Assembly: GCA_018697195.1 (NCBI GenBank)
Contig: CM031858.1
Span: forward strand, 133,123,715 to 133,187,714
From: Certhia americana
Lineage: Eukaryota; Chordata; Aves; Passeriformes; Certhiidae
Direction of reading: 5' to 3'
DNA length: 64,000 nucleotides
Both the position numbers and the translations under genes were made by a program. Each line of letters starts with the position of its first letter. The first letter of the stretch is position 1. This document shows, piece after piece, positions 49,906 through 61,830 of this stretch. Below the pieces are notes generated by a model. It searched no databases and had not been told where the DNA came from. It saw only the letters and a list, made by a program, of their open reading frames with translations.

Positions 49906-52900
49906 CATGTGAAAACCTTAGAAGATACTCAAAAGTATCTGTGCTTCTTTTGGTAGGAGCTCAGGGTCCACACACCTCTGGGACCAATCCTTTCCCCACA
50001 GAGTCTCCAGACAAAAGACATCCCCTCTGATTTCTCTCCAGGACAGAACAACTCTACTTCATTCCAGAATGCAGCAACAATTTTATAATGTTCTTTCCAA
50101 TAGCATTTTGTATTGAAACATAAAAGGCTTCCTTGGAAACCAAGATCAGAGTATTAACATAGTCATCTGGATACTTTGTTAGGACACTTTTGTCACCTCT
50201 TCTGCTGCTCCAGATTTGAATTGTCTGATGAGAGGCTAAAGAAAATCAATGTTTCAAATGGATGTTCTATTTCCAGCCAATAATGCACCTATCAGTCTCT
50301 TTTGCATTTACCCTGTCTTCCACCTTCATCAAATTCAGTAGCATCTACACTCAATGCCCACTGAGTTCTGCACCACTTCTTGGGCAGCATTCCACTGAAA
50401 ATACTGAATGGAAAATATCCTTGTAAATATTTTAAAAGGGAAAAAGCGTAGTCTGTGCAAACAGAGATGAGGTGCAATAAAGTTTTTTGTTGTTTTAGTT
50501 TAGCTTGGTTTGTTTCTTAAACACAGTCATAATTACTTTGTGAGTGCACAGAACGGTCAACATTAGGAGCTAGTTTTGTATGGAAAGACCTTTAACAACA
50601 GTTCTGGATTTATATATCTATGAATGCATACGAACTAAAGGAAAAATCTCACAAACAGGACAGCAGACATTAAATTTTATTATAGTAGCTTTGACTCATT
50701 ACCATCTAGGGAAGGGGTGATGCTTAATCTAGGAACTGAAATTAATTTGCTTTATATTATTGTTCAAACTGGAAAACTACTTTGGAGTACCAAGATTATT
50801 ATCACACTCCCAGAGCGCATATAAATGTCACTTTCTGAAAGTCAGAGTTGAAACTGCAAACCACAAAAATCTAATATTGTTACCACAACATTTATTACAG
50901 CCACATCTTTATATTCTAGCTCTAGCTGTTACACTATGAGTTTGCTACTTCCTAAACATCTGCTCTGTGTTCAAGATACAAAAGAAGATGAGTTGTCTGC
51001 CTTGGGGGGAGGCCGTACATTTAAGGCATATAATAAATTACACTGGGAATAGAAAGGGAGCATATTTAAGTCCTGTCATAAGGGGAAAGAACACCCTGCT
51101 GTATTTTAGCTGTTTGGTTATAATCCACTGGTATAAACACTATTTTGGAATAGAAGTTAACAGAGGGAGTTATTCCAGAATGGTTTTGAGAAATGAGTAT
51201 TCATAAACAGGCAGCATGTCAGTTCACTTCTGCATGCTGTTTTGCAGTGTTTGTGCATATCTATGTGCATATCAAAGGAAAATTAGACTGGTTTTGATAC
51301 AGGACATCCAGAGAGAATAGGAACTCAGAATGGGAGCCAAAACCTGAACTCAAAATGCCATTAACACTCTGCATGTTCTTACCCTGGAAGCTGATGCATA
51401 AATATTTTTAATTCTTGTACCAAGTATCAAGGCTTATATGTGATGACAGAGGATTTAAAACAAAATTCTGAGCTTGAAGCATGGAAATGTCACAAGGGCT
51501 TTAAAAGCACTGCTCCTCATTGCAAGACAGGCAACAGTTAAACGCTTTTTTTAAGCAGTGATGGAGAGCTCTCCCTGTCACCCATCTTTATGTAATCCTA
51601 CTGATACACAGTGGTGGGCTGATAGCACAGAAGCACATAAATCACTGCTACAATGCTGGAGAGCGAATCTGAAGTGTGTGGGAAAAAGTGCTATGGAAAG
51701 TGTATCCCACAGACAAGCAGAAGAAGACAGTGTGAGGAGGGAGAGACAGGCTAATGTTACCAGTGCCCCAGAATCCCAAAACATGCTGTTGAAATCCCAT
51801 CCAGCTTCTGCAGCATGGGAGGGGGTAGACAGTAGTGCAAAGGGCATTTCTTCATGGTTAAGATCTGCTTTTAATAACAGCTACTTTGTCAAGCCAAGAA
51901 GAAAGTAAATGGCAAGCAGTTCGCTTGAGGCTGGAGTTAGGAGAAAACTTTCACCTACCCAGATGGAGTTATATAAGGCTTCATGTTTTTTCAGATCACT
52001 TGTCAGCTCCAGACAACAAATATTATTTAGAAAGATCTTACTTGCCTTCACTATAAAGTTCAGGACTTCAGATTCTGGAACCGCAGTGCCACAAAGCCCA
52101 TACCTCTCCTTGCGTGATGCCCAAGCACTCATCCCCCAAATTAGTGGAAAGAGGTAGGAGTGGATGACTGGTTTATGCACTTTGAGTGGCACATTCTTCA
52201 GTTGTGCCACAGCCTCCATGCAAGTCCCCTACCAGTTTCTCTACTCACACTAAGTAGCAGGGGTCTCATCTGCCTTGTGACAAAGGTCCTCTCCTGTGTC
52301 TCACCTGCTATTTGTGGCACCTGGAATGCGCCATGGTGCACCCTCATAAAGCTTTAACACATCCACCAGGGAGGTTTGAAGCATCACATTTTCTGTGAGA
52401 AGGAAGGAGGTATTCCTGCCCAAGCCCATGCCCAGACCTATGTCTTTCCTCCATTTCCCCAGACCTGCTGCACAATTGCTCCAGTCTCCATCAGGGAAAG
52501 GCTCCATTCACAAGGGTGTTGTTATCATCACATAACATTTTGAGCTGGCAGAGCAGCTGTGTGGTAGTCCTCACTTCCCACTTTTCAAAGCATTCTCTCT
52601 CACTTCTTTCTACCTTAGAGACAAAGTGTGGCTTGTTTCTCAATGAGTGCCTGTGAGGAGGGAAGCCACAGCCAAGGCAAGAAGGTCTGCTCCTTTCCTA
52701 GCATGAATTTTGGTGAGGTGGGGATGGTCTACAGCCCATGTGTTCATCCCAACACCCATGCATGGAGATTCTCTCTTTCCACCATATTTTGCAATAGGAG
52801 GAGCTACTGCTTGGCTCCTGCATGCAACCCATATCAGGCTGCTTTCCAGTGGGGCTGGGGGACTGGCCAGCAGCACTGCAGAGAGCTTTGTGAACAAGGG

Positions 52901-53946
52901 ACACTTTAAACCTGGAGACAAGGCTGACTTCTAAAGACTTCTGTTCTGTATGTGGTGTATTTAGCAGGCTTCAAACCACCATGGGAACTTCTGTGGCTGT
53001 TTGTCATGCCTGCTTCTCATGATGGATTATTGGAGGGCAGAAGATACAGTGAACTCAAGGAAGGCAATTTTCTTTTCTTAAAATGCAAATTATTTTATGC
53101 TATGGCATAAAATGTAAATACTATTAACATTTCATATATTGAACTATAGTTTTTGCATGAGTATTTTAACTTTTGGAGATCTGGCTCTGACCAATGTCCT
53201 ACTGGAAATTGCTTGGCTGGGGAACACCTGTCTGTGGTTTGTATGGGATGTCTGCCAGGAACAACAGCAGGTTCTTGAGCTCAGCAGCTGTTTACTACAG
53301 GTAGATCACCTTGGGAAAATCAAGATCAAAAAGGGAAAGGACAGAAAGAAAGCAGAAAAACTTCCGAGAGCAAAATTAAGAGATTGAAAAACACGGTGAG
53401 AGTAGGAAGTGGAAGACTGGGTGAGAGGCTGTTAGCACAGAAAAGAGAGAGCAGAGAAGGCAAATCACAATCTGCTTGTGTGCCTAGCCAGAGACAGAGG
53501 GACTTCCAAGGGAAGTACAAGCCCTCCCTGCAGGACCCTGCACTGGGGAGAATGTCTTGCCCTGGGTGCTCAACTTGCTCTTTCTCCCCAGAAAAGCAAT
53601 CTCCAGAGGTTCAGAAGCTCTGCACAAAGCTGCTTCATCTGCTCACAAATCACAGTCTGACTGCAAAATCTGTTTGAGTGGGGATTTGTCTTTCTATGAT
53701 AATCTTTCATCTCCTTTAGGACAGAATTTCCAGAAGGAGAGGACACTAGGCCAGCAATAAAGGGTTTTTAATTTTGATGATGACTTAATCAAGGGAAAGA
53801 GAGACTGTCATCATGGAGTGGTGTGGCTCTTTACAGGTAGAAATTCCTCAGTCAGAGCTGATTTATGTTCCTAAGTCTGAAGAGTGGAATTCTTTTCTCT
53901 GCTCATTATTACACTCTCAAAAAAAACCCACCAAACTAGTATTTAT
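49906..53946. other. Unique non-coding stretch
   Basis: No gene or mobile element recognised. Frames of 90-116 codons at 51558-52219 and 52628-52934 occur on both strands over the same DNA and lack domains. Confidence 0.5.
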
Positions 53947-53975
53947 GATGTTTGATGTGAAAAACATCAAACATC
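53947..53975. repeat. Perfect 12-bp-stem hairpin
   Basis: GATGTTTGATGT (53947-53958) and ACATCAAACATC (53964-53975) are exact reverse complements separated by a 5-base loop. No T-run or other sign of function is beside it. Confidence 0.85.
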
Positions 53976-55499
53976 TGTAAAGCTGCAAAGCAAGAGTTCA
54001 TGCCTTAGTATGAATGCGTAGGACAACTCTTGCTTAGCTCTGTTCCCTATGTGTTAATTATAAATGGAACCTATTTCTTTGCTAAGCTTCAAGTTACACT
54101 TCAAGCAATAAATGTTTTTAGGTAAGTAGAGAAAACCATTAACAGAGGCAGCATCTACAGAATATGTAGATTTTTTATACGTAAGGAGTGGCCCATGCAT
54201 GGGCAAGTCAGACAGCTGCAGCATTAGCACACAAACTCTGCATAAAAAGGAAAAATTGCAGGTTTACTGAGAAAAGGAGAGAGAAAAAGAGGCCTATAAT
54301 TTTGACATGGAGCTCTGTTTTCTTCCTGCTCCTCCTGTCCTGGGTGTCCTGTCCTGGGTGGAAGGATGGAGGAGTTAGTGGCACAGCACAACCTTCCCTG
54401 TCCCCACTGCACCCCTGTAAGTCCCTGAAAACATCAAGGGAGGAGGATGCTGGAAAGCAAAGAATGAGTCTGAGGACACAGAGAACTAATAGTACAGGAA
54501 ATTTCCTGGAAAGCATGAAGTAAACACTTGAAGAAAAGCAGAGTTGCCTCCCACTCTCAGCAACTGTATCACACACTGCATTGTCTTTAATCATTACTCA
54601 GGAACTATGACATGCAGTAATCTACTTCCTCAGCTTCATTTAGCATTTGCATGACAGAGCTTTATCAAAATAGAACTACTGGGACTGCAAAACAAACACT
54701 TAATTAAAGCTGAATGTTTCTAATTAAATCCAGTCGGATGAACACATTACAATGAATGTCATTTCCAATAGTGTCCCTAGAATGACAAAACAAAGTGGCT
54801 GTGGGTGGCACACCCCACAGAGCAGCACCACGCATGTTCACACAGTGCTTTCCCTGAGAACCTCTCCAGAAGCTGCTGGCAAACCACAGCTTGGCCTCCC
54901 TCCCTGGAGCAGCATCCTCGAGCCACCACAGTAGTGCGGTGGCAATGGTCACAGACCATCTGTGCAAGACAAAACTGCATGAAGCAAAAAGGAAGAGCAG
55001 GGAAGCAATGCAAAGATGCCTTGCAGCTCCAGCTGAATTCAGCAAGGATGTCTGCCTGTCAGTGGGAACCCAGCCTGACCCCAGTAATCAAGGGTGTTAT
55101 GGTAAAAGTGGCAGGGGACAGCAGTTAAGGTCACTGTAGTGTCCTTGTGCAAGGTGCAGAGACAGGAACAGAGGAAGGCCGTTAGGAAGTTTGTTTCAGA
55201 AATTCTTCCAGAAAAAATACCTGAAATTAGTTTTTGCAAAAACCCAATTGTGTTATATTTGTGAGGTACCAACGGCTTGAGTCAGCTTTAGGAGAAGTGA
55301 GTTAGTGGTGAGCAGCCAGTAATAGGATGGTAATTTCTGGCTGAAACAGTCTAAATGTCCTCAATTCCCAAATAGGTTCTCAAGAGAAGGCACTTGAAGC
55401 TGACTCCTTTCCCCAGAAAATTATGTATTTTCGAGAAAACACGTGTTTGATGATTTTATGGCTCCCGAGATTTTAGAAAGTCCTTTTCTCCCAGCCCCG
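53976..55499. other. Unique non-coding stretch
   Basis: No gene recognised. The region 54780-55140 is GC-richer and open on both strands. A small direct repeat of TGTCCTGGGTG lies near 54338-54360. Confidence 0.5.
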
Positions 55500-56047
55500 T
55501 GACTGAAGAAGAAGTTGAGAGTCAGTTCTACTTTCCAAGGTTGTTTATTTTTCTTATCTATTACATTCTTTCCCAGACTAGCAGAGATCCACTCAGCAAG
55601 TCAGTTCAAGGCACAATCACCGCCCTCAAGGTGGTGTTTACTTTTTATATTAAAAACTACACATATACTTTATTTACAATAATTTTGCAATACCTATCAC
55701 CTATGTTAGACAGTCTGTCTCTACTCTAAACCAATTAAAAAGTGCCACCATCACAGCAGAAGATGGAGGACAAGAACAAGAAGGACAGGACACACCCAAA
55801 TTCCTCCATCTTGCCCCCTGAACCCCCATGCTAAAAACACTCTGAAATTTTACTTTTCACCCTGTGACAAATTAACTATCACTCTACTCAAACTCTTGTG
55901 GCCTGTAAATCCTCATACAAAGATGTTGATTTCTCCCATGGGCTAAAATCGAAGGCACAGGTGTTTTTCACTCTGTGCCAAGGTCTCTGAGCCCCTTGCC
56001 AGAGCCTCGAGCCATCCAGGACAACCAGAGGACAGAAAACCAGCACA
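55500..56047 (-). mobile_element. Probable LTR of an avian endogenous retrovirus
   Basis: The block from TTTACTTTTTATATTAAAAA through TACCTATCACCTATGTTAGA, CAGAAGATGGAGGACAAGAA, TTCCTCCATCTTGCCCCCTG and CCCATGGGCTAAAATC is one I recognise as a dispersed passerine repeat of LTR type. AATAAA-like signals on the minus strand (TTTATT at about 55544 and 55663) favour minus orientation. The right edge is set at CCAGCACA (56040-56047). The left edge is uncertain: a TG start at 55542 would pair with a weak 4-bp AGGT duplication, but the repeat may begin earlier. No internal viral genes adjoin it. Confidence 0.62.
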
Positions 56048-57101
56048 AGGTGGCAGGTGCTCCCCTAGGACCAGCATTAGGCCACTTGTAAATATGGAGG
56101 GACTCATTCTGGAAGTCTAAATTTGAGATGCTTTTTCTCCTCCGTCCCTGTTAATTTTTTGTCTTTTTCATTGTTTTGTGTGGAAAAGTGCCTGTCCTTT
56201 TCTCCTGTACCAAGGCTTCTTCTGGTAATGGCCAACAGAAAATGGGTCTCAACCACCATGGCCAGAGCATGTGGTGCAGAGCACTGTCGGTGCTGATGAG
56301 AGGAGCCAGACGTCTTGATCAAAGCCACTTATGACATTTATCCCTAAGACTCATGGTTTGTGATGTACCAAAAACTGACAGGCATGGCCAGGGGACTAGG
56401 AAGGACTGCTAAGGCAGCTGAGTTGTTCACCATAACCTAAGGGGAAAGGCAAGAAAGACAAGGCTGGACAGCTTCTTCAGAATGTTCTTCAAACACAAAA
56501 CACACAGTGGCAACGAGTTAACTTATTGCGCTTTTGGGGGTTTGTTTTGCATTCCTGGTGAGGAGAATATAAATGAATTTTAAAATGTTGTGAAGGAAGG
56601 CTTGTATGAGACTGGCTAAGGTGAGGCACTGAGATTTCACTGCCTGGGATGATGGTAGGATCCAGCACTGGAGCTTGGATTATCCTGTCAGGTACAGGCT
56701 TGGCTATCATATAAGGATTGACAGAAGTGTGATTCATGCTGTTTTAGCCAACAGGAATGACTGGGGTGGTCTCCTGAGGACCCTACCAGTCCTATTCATC
56801 CATGCCTCACAATTGCTATTCCTATTCCTTTTGCCCAGTTACAGTAATGACAATCCTACTCCTGAGTGTTGACCTTGAGCTGCCATATTTCTCTGTGCCG
56901 TATCTGAACTGCATTAAAATCAAGCCTCTGTTGATCACAGACTGGCCAGCATACCAGTGGGACTCTGCTGCATTTGTACTTCAGCAAGGTATTTATAGGA
57001 AGTCCATATGCAGAAGAATATTGCTACACACTGGAAACAGATTGCAGTCCAGAGCAAAACAAAACATGGAGAGATAGTCGTTATTCACACAATCATATGT
57101 G
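56048..57101. other. Unique non-coding stretch
   Basis: No gene or repeat recognised between a probable LTR and a TA repeat. Confidence 0.5.
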
Positions 57102-57121
57102 TATATATATATATATATATA
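57102..57121. repeat. (TA)n dinucleotide repeat
   Basis: Ten uninterrupted TA units. Confidence 0.95.
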
Positions 57122-57372
57122 GCATAATCACCCACAAGGCTGTCAAATGAGGCCAAACCCTGTTGCATTTTTGGCAAGCAGTCAGCAGTGAAGCCTACCA
57201 GGAAGGCAGGATTTGACAGCACTTGGGGTCAGCATGGGATAAGTCTGATGGGAACTGGGCTACTTTCAACAATTTCCAAGATCCTTTCCCTGGCACATGT
57301 TGATCCATTACATTAATCAGCCATGGCAAATCTGGGGAGCAGTAATGAAGTTTAATCCCCACACTCATGCCC

Positions 57373-57484
57373 TCACAGACTCACAGAATGGTTGAGGTGG
57401 GAATGCACCTCTGGAAGTCACCTGGTCCAAGACCCTGCTTGGACCACCCAGAGCAGACTGCCCTGCACTATGTCCAGCTGAGCT
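57373..57484 (-). mobile_element. CR1 LINE, short 3' fragment
   Basis: Plus-strand CACAGAATGGTTGAGGTGGG, CTCTGGAAGTCACCTGGTCC and CACTATGTCCAGCTGAG are the reverse complement of a CR1 tail. One block in the middle appears rearranged relative to the usual order (GCTTGGACCACCCAGAGCAG). About 110 bases remain, with no coding part. Confidence 0.87.
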
Positions 57485-58791
57485 ATTCTTTCTTATATCT
57501 TCATTAACAATTTTTTTTTTCCTTAAGTTTAAGTAATGTGTTAAACTAATCAAAACATCTGGGGAAGATGTGCAGTGATGAAGACTTAACAAGATTAAAG
57601 GAAAAATGTTGTAAATACTTTTTTTTAAATTCAGTCACACAGAAGACATCAGAAAGCATCTAATAGCAGCAAATCAAACAAAAAAGGCACAAACATATGT
57701 GCAAATGCAAAAATAAAAAACATGAGGGGTGGGAGGAATGCCTTAAATACCAGATAAAACTGACTTTCATTGAGCAGCAGCTGAAAACATCATTGATGCA
57801 ACACTGCAAGAGTTGGGCTTCATTTCTCCTCAGATGGGTTTGACCATTCTTTGATCTTTACCTTGTTCCAGACCATTCTCTTTCAGACTGACAGGCTGCT
57901 GCTTTATTTGGAAATAGAAAAATGTCGAGACACTTGCATGAAGGATGACTTGTGAACATTATCAGGGATGTTCAATTATTTTAGTAGTTCCTGGCAGGGA
58001 CTTGGCCCACACTATGTGATACTCTCCCGAAAAAGCCCCAGATGTAGGCGTTAACCCAGCAGGTGCTGTGGATGCAGCCCCACTCCAAGGGTGAGATGAT
58101 AACAAAGCAAGACCAGGCTGCCCCATTTAGCTTGATCTTGGAACAGCTAAAAACCATGGGCACACTTAATTTGGTACTGTAGGTGTGGCCTGCAAGTCTA
58201 AGAAGGAATGGGTGAGATTCACAAAACCGAAAGATTTATACAGCAACACAGTGAAAAATGTCCACCACAGGATCAAAAAAAGTGAGAATTTCTGTGTTTA
58301 TTTATCCCAAGTAGTTAAACGCAAATTGTCTAGAAAATCAAATAAGGTTTTCAAGACAAATGAGATCATGCAGCAAGCAGGTTTCTCTGGACTTGGTACA
58401 AAGCAAACCCTAAAGGCTTCAAAAACACATTATTTATGCCACAAGGACGAGGTTTTTGATTATTTACCTTGTGCTGATGCATTTGAAGAGCTTCCCAGTG
58501 GGGGCTGAAAGGGCTGTTACCCTGCTCCATGTGGTTCCACTATTCCCTGGCTCTCAGCTAAACATCCTCTCCACACCACCGTGGTGCAGCAGCAGTGACT
58601 GACCCATGCTGCATGTGCACAGACTGCCTGTGTAGCCAAAGCTGAAATTTGACTCACTGTATAATTTGTTTTAGTAGGTACAAACCTGCTCATAATGAAA
58701 ATTTTATGTTCTGTGACTTATGCTCTATTGAAGTTTATAGAAGTCTTCATGGTCATGACATTTATTAGCAAAGTAACTGGTACACCCTGGT
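57485..58791. other. Unique non-coding stretch
   Basis: A lysine-rich 107-codon plus-strand frame (58185-58508) stands alone here, with no homologue I recognise and no splice or promoter support. I do not annotate it as a gene. Confidence 0.5.
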
Positions 58792-58875
58792 TATTTAGAG
58801 CCAGCTAGAATTATCTTCATGAGTTTTCTTGGCTATTTAGAGCCAGTTGGAATTATCTTAATGAGTCTTCTTGTT
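58792..58875. repeat. 42-bp tandem duplication, two copies
   Basis: The unit beginning TATTTAGAGCCAG is at 58792-58833 and again at 58834-58875. The copies differ at about six positions, so the duplication is older than the one at 4361. Unit length is not a multiple of a nucleosome repeat, and no function is implied. Confidence 0.92.
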
Positions 58876-61406
58876 GGGAGTTCCCAAATAATCTTATCTT
58901 CTCTATACAACAAGAGCAGTTCACACTTACAGACCAAAATAGGTCTCAATCAACCCACAAATTCCAGTTACAGATTTTAAAGGTTTGGACATTGCCTTTA
59001 GACTAAGATGAATAATGTATTAGAGGCTTGCAGTGATAACACTATAAATGTCTTCAAAATTATTTTCTTTTATGCATTTCTTTCCCCCCATGTTATTTCC
59101 TTCAAAATACGAAGTCTAATTTTTTCTCCTTTTTCACATTATTTTATTGCAGTCCAAGACAGTTTGTCTTTCCTGTCATCTATTTGCACCTCAGAACATT
59201 GCTGAGAACAAAAAACTTCTGTTTTTTAAGATAGCAACTGACAGATAAGAGCTTTAATATAATACAACCACAGAATTATTAGTTTTGGGCACAACAGCAT
59301 CAGCAATAACACATTATTATCCAGCATGGTTGTTACAGACACATTGGAAACTTGGCAAAACCAGGGAAACCTAGATTTCATCCTTTGAAATTGTATCTAA
59401 GGCCTTCCTTCCTGAATCTCTTTAAATTTCCTCACAGCAACTGAAGTTCAGACCAACACCAAAGTGTTGAATCATATTTCTGGAGAATTCTAATATTTTT
59501 GCCATACTCTACTGATGCAGTTACATTTCAACTAACACAGTTTTATTTCAAAATACCTTTTTTTTTTAGCCTGTCTGTAAGGTATTTTAAAACAACTTAG
59601 GTAAAAGTGATAATGCATATAAATGTTTTTGCTCAAGTTAACCAAAATATTTTCCTTTAAGCATATGCTTGTTCACAAACAAGTCAAAATTCTATGGCTT
59701 TTTAAGAAAGATGCTGAAGAAAATTACTTTGTATTTTGCTTGTTCCATGGTCTGTGCAATACATTTTTACACTAACCTCTAAAAGATGGAACTCTTGGAA
59801 GATGAACCATAACAACTTTGAAATTTGCTTCACGTGAGGAGAAAATTCTTTTGAAGTCTGATGAGAAATTAAATTATGAATGTTAATGCAGTTCCATCTT
59901 GTTATCCAGTACAAACAGTTCTTCAAACCTTAATCAAGAACAGGCATTGAATTTTTAAAATCGGATGTTATTTATTAAAAATTAAATGGATTTTATGCTC
60001 TAAGTTAGAGTGAGTTTGCTTCCTTAAAACCCACCATGAAAAGAACTATAGCTCTTTGATACACTTTATTTTACCTAATATATTTTTCACATAGCTTGTT
60101 CTATGTGATTGGTAACAAGGATGACTCTAAAAGCAAAACTAAACTGCCTTGTCCCAGCCTATAGGCTGTGAGGAAACAACCAGCTCAGGCAGTCAACTCC
60201 TCACTGTTAGAGACAACTTCCACTTACCTGAGACCCTTTTCAATTTACTAAAGTAAATTCCCTCTGCAAACATCCCAGTGACATCAGAATATCTGTGCCT
60301 GCTCATGGTGTCTTCCTAGTGCTTTACTATACCAGGCAGCAATGTCAGGAGCAAGGAGCAGAGCTGGGAAGGGAAAGGAACACACAGTGATAGGAAAGAC
60401 ATCATTTGCAAAAAAGATACTTCAGAGGAAAAGAAGGTACACTGAGACTGTAATAACAAACATCTGAGAATTCAAATACATCACTAAAGTTGCAGTTTCA
60501 TAATATGACTCTGTAGTAATGTATGTGGTCTCTTAAAAAAGCTGGGATTGATTGTTTTTAATATGAATGGAAGTTCCACATGGAAGAAATCAATCCCTTC
60601 CAGTGACATCCCCTGCATCCATCACCTTCTCCCCCAGTTTGCACTGGTGTAATAAAATGTTGCCAGGTCCCAGCTGATGTCTCTTGCATGCTTTTATTTT
60701 CTCCTGCTATAGTACATACCAACATCTCCACCTTCCAAGAAGGTGGGAGGATTTGGAGCTTTTTACCTTAGATGGATGTGACAATATGAAATAGGGATAG
60801 CTAACTCATCACTTGCAGAGGATGTGCCAGCTCCCCTCCCAGCCCCCGAGGAGCAAACCAGAACACATGAGCCACTGAAGAAACTATGCAAAAATGTAGG
60901 GAGAAAGATCAAGATCAATAAGAGCTGTTCCTAACACCACAGTGTAAGACACACTTGGCACATGAAAAGATCAGATACTTCAGGCTTCTTGGCACTGAAG
61001 ACCATGTAAATTACAAATAAATTCTCTGAGCACTTTCCACCAAGCAGAAGCAAATCTATCATCCCAAGAGGTTGGTTTGACAGACCAGATAAGGCAGATA
61101 TGACAGAGCTAATGAACCAAGATGTGAAACTGGTAACTGGAGAGTGAGGCCTGGCCCTAAGTGGGCCCAGCTTAGAAAACCAAAAAAAGTTGTTTCATAC
61201 TGGTTTGATCTTCTTCTTTCTTGAAAAGCATACTTTGCTTTGCAGGGCAGAGAGGACAAACCCATCTCCAGAACAACAATCTACCTCCCAAACGAAGCCA
61301 TGAGATAAGTATGGTAGAAAGTGGCTTCCTCCATGTACTACTCTCTGAGAGACTTGAGACTGCACTCAAGATTTTGTGCTCCTCCAAAGGGACCTGCAAC
61401 TGGGGA
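58876..61406. other. Unique non-coding stretch
   Basis: AT-rich, with no gene or mobile element recognised. A GTAATAAAATG word at 60649 could act as a polyadenylation signal, but no transcript can be inferred. Confidence 0.5.
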
Positions 61407-61411
61407 TCTAC
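61407..61411. repeat. Target-site duplication, left copy (TCTAC)
   Basis: Five bases immediately before the LTR's TG, identical to 61826-61830. Confidence 0.85.
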
Positions 61412-61825
61412 TGTGAGAAATGGTCACTCACCGATAAAGTTGGAAAAAGACAAAGTCATTGAAGCAAGACAATTTATTAATACAAATTAGTCAGTTGAGT
61501 CAGGTGCATCTCACTGAGGAGGCACAGCTCCCCTTAAAAAGCACAAACTTTTGTGCCCTTCACTGGCCTATGGGGGGTCCCTGTCCCTTTTTCCCTTGGG
61601 CTGGGTACTCAGGAATTCACATCCTTTCCAACTGTGCCCAAACCAATGCTTCCTTCCTCTTCCCCCTTCTTTCCCCAGCAACAGATGGGTTTGCTTCCTT
61701 TTTCCTCCCCCTCGCACTCCCAAGGCCTGGCCTTGTGCTAGTTACACCTTTGTCTAGGTGACATGAGCACACATTCTTATGGCTAGTTACAATGGCTGAA
61801 GCAAAATATTATTTTATCCCTCACA
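61412..61825 (-). mobile_element. Solo LTR, 414 bp, intact ends
   Basis: The element begins TGTGAG and ends CTCACA on the plus strand, a 6-bp perfect terminal inverted repeat with the TG...CA rule satisfied. Identical 5-bp duplications TCTAC flank it. On the minus strand an AATAAA signal lies at about 61465-61472, some 55 bases from the 3' end, giving a short R-U5 and fixing the orientation as minus. No second LTR or viral gene adjoins, so it is a solo LTR. The 5-bp duplication suggests an ERVL-like element. Only two CpGs remain, so it is probably older than the LTR at 19476 or from a CpG-poor family. I do not recognise the family by name. Confidence 0.8.
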
Positions 61826-61830
61826 TCTAC
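61826..61830. repeat. Target-site duplication, right copy (TCTAC)
   Basis: Five bases immediately after the LTR's CA, identical to the left copy at 61407-61411. Confidence 0.85.

Noticed and set aside
58185..58508. 107-codon lysine-rich frame
   Set aside because: This length is expected by chance many times in 64 kb. No homologue recognised, and no transcription or splice evidence.
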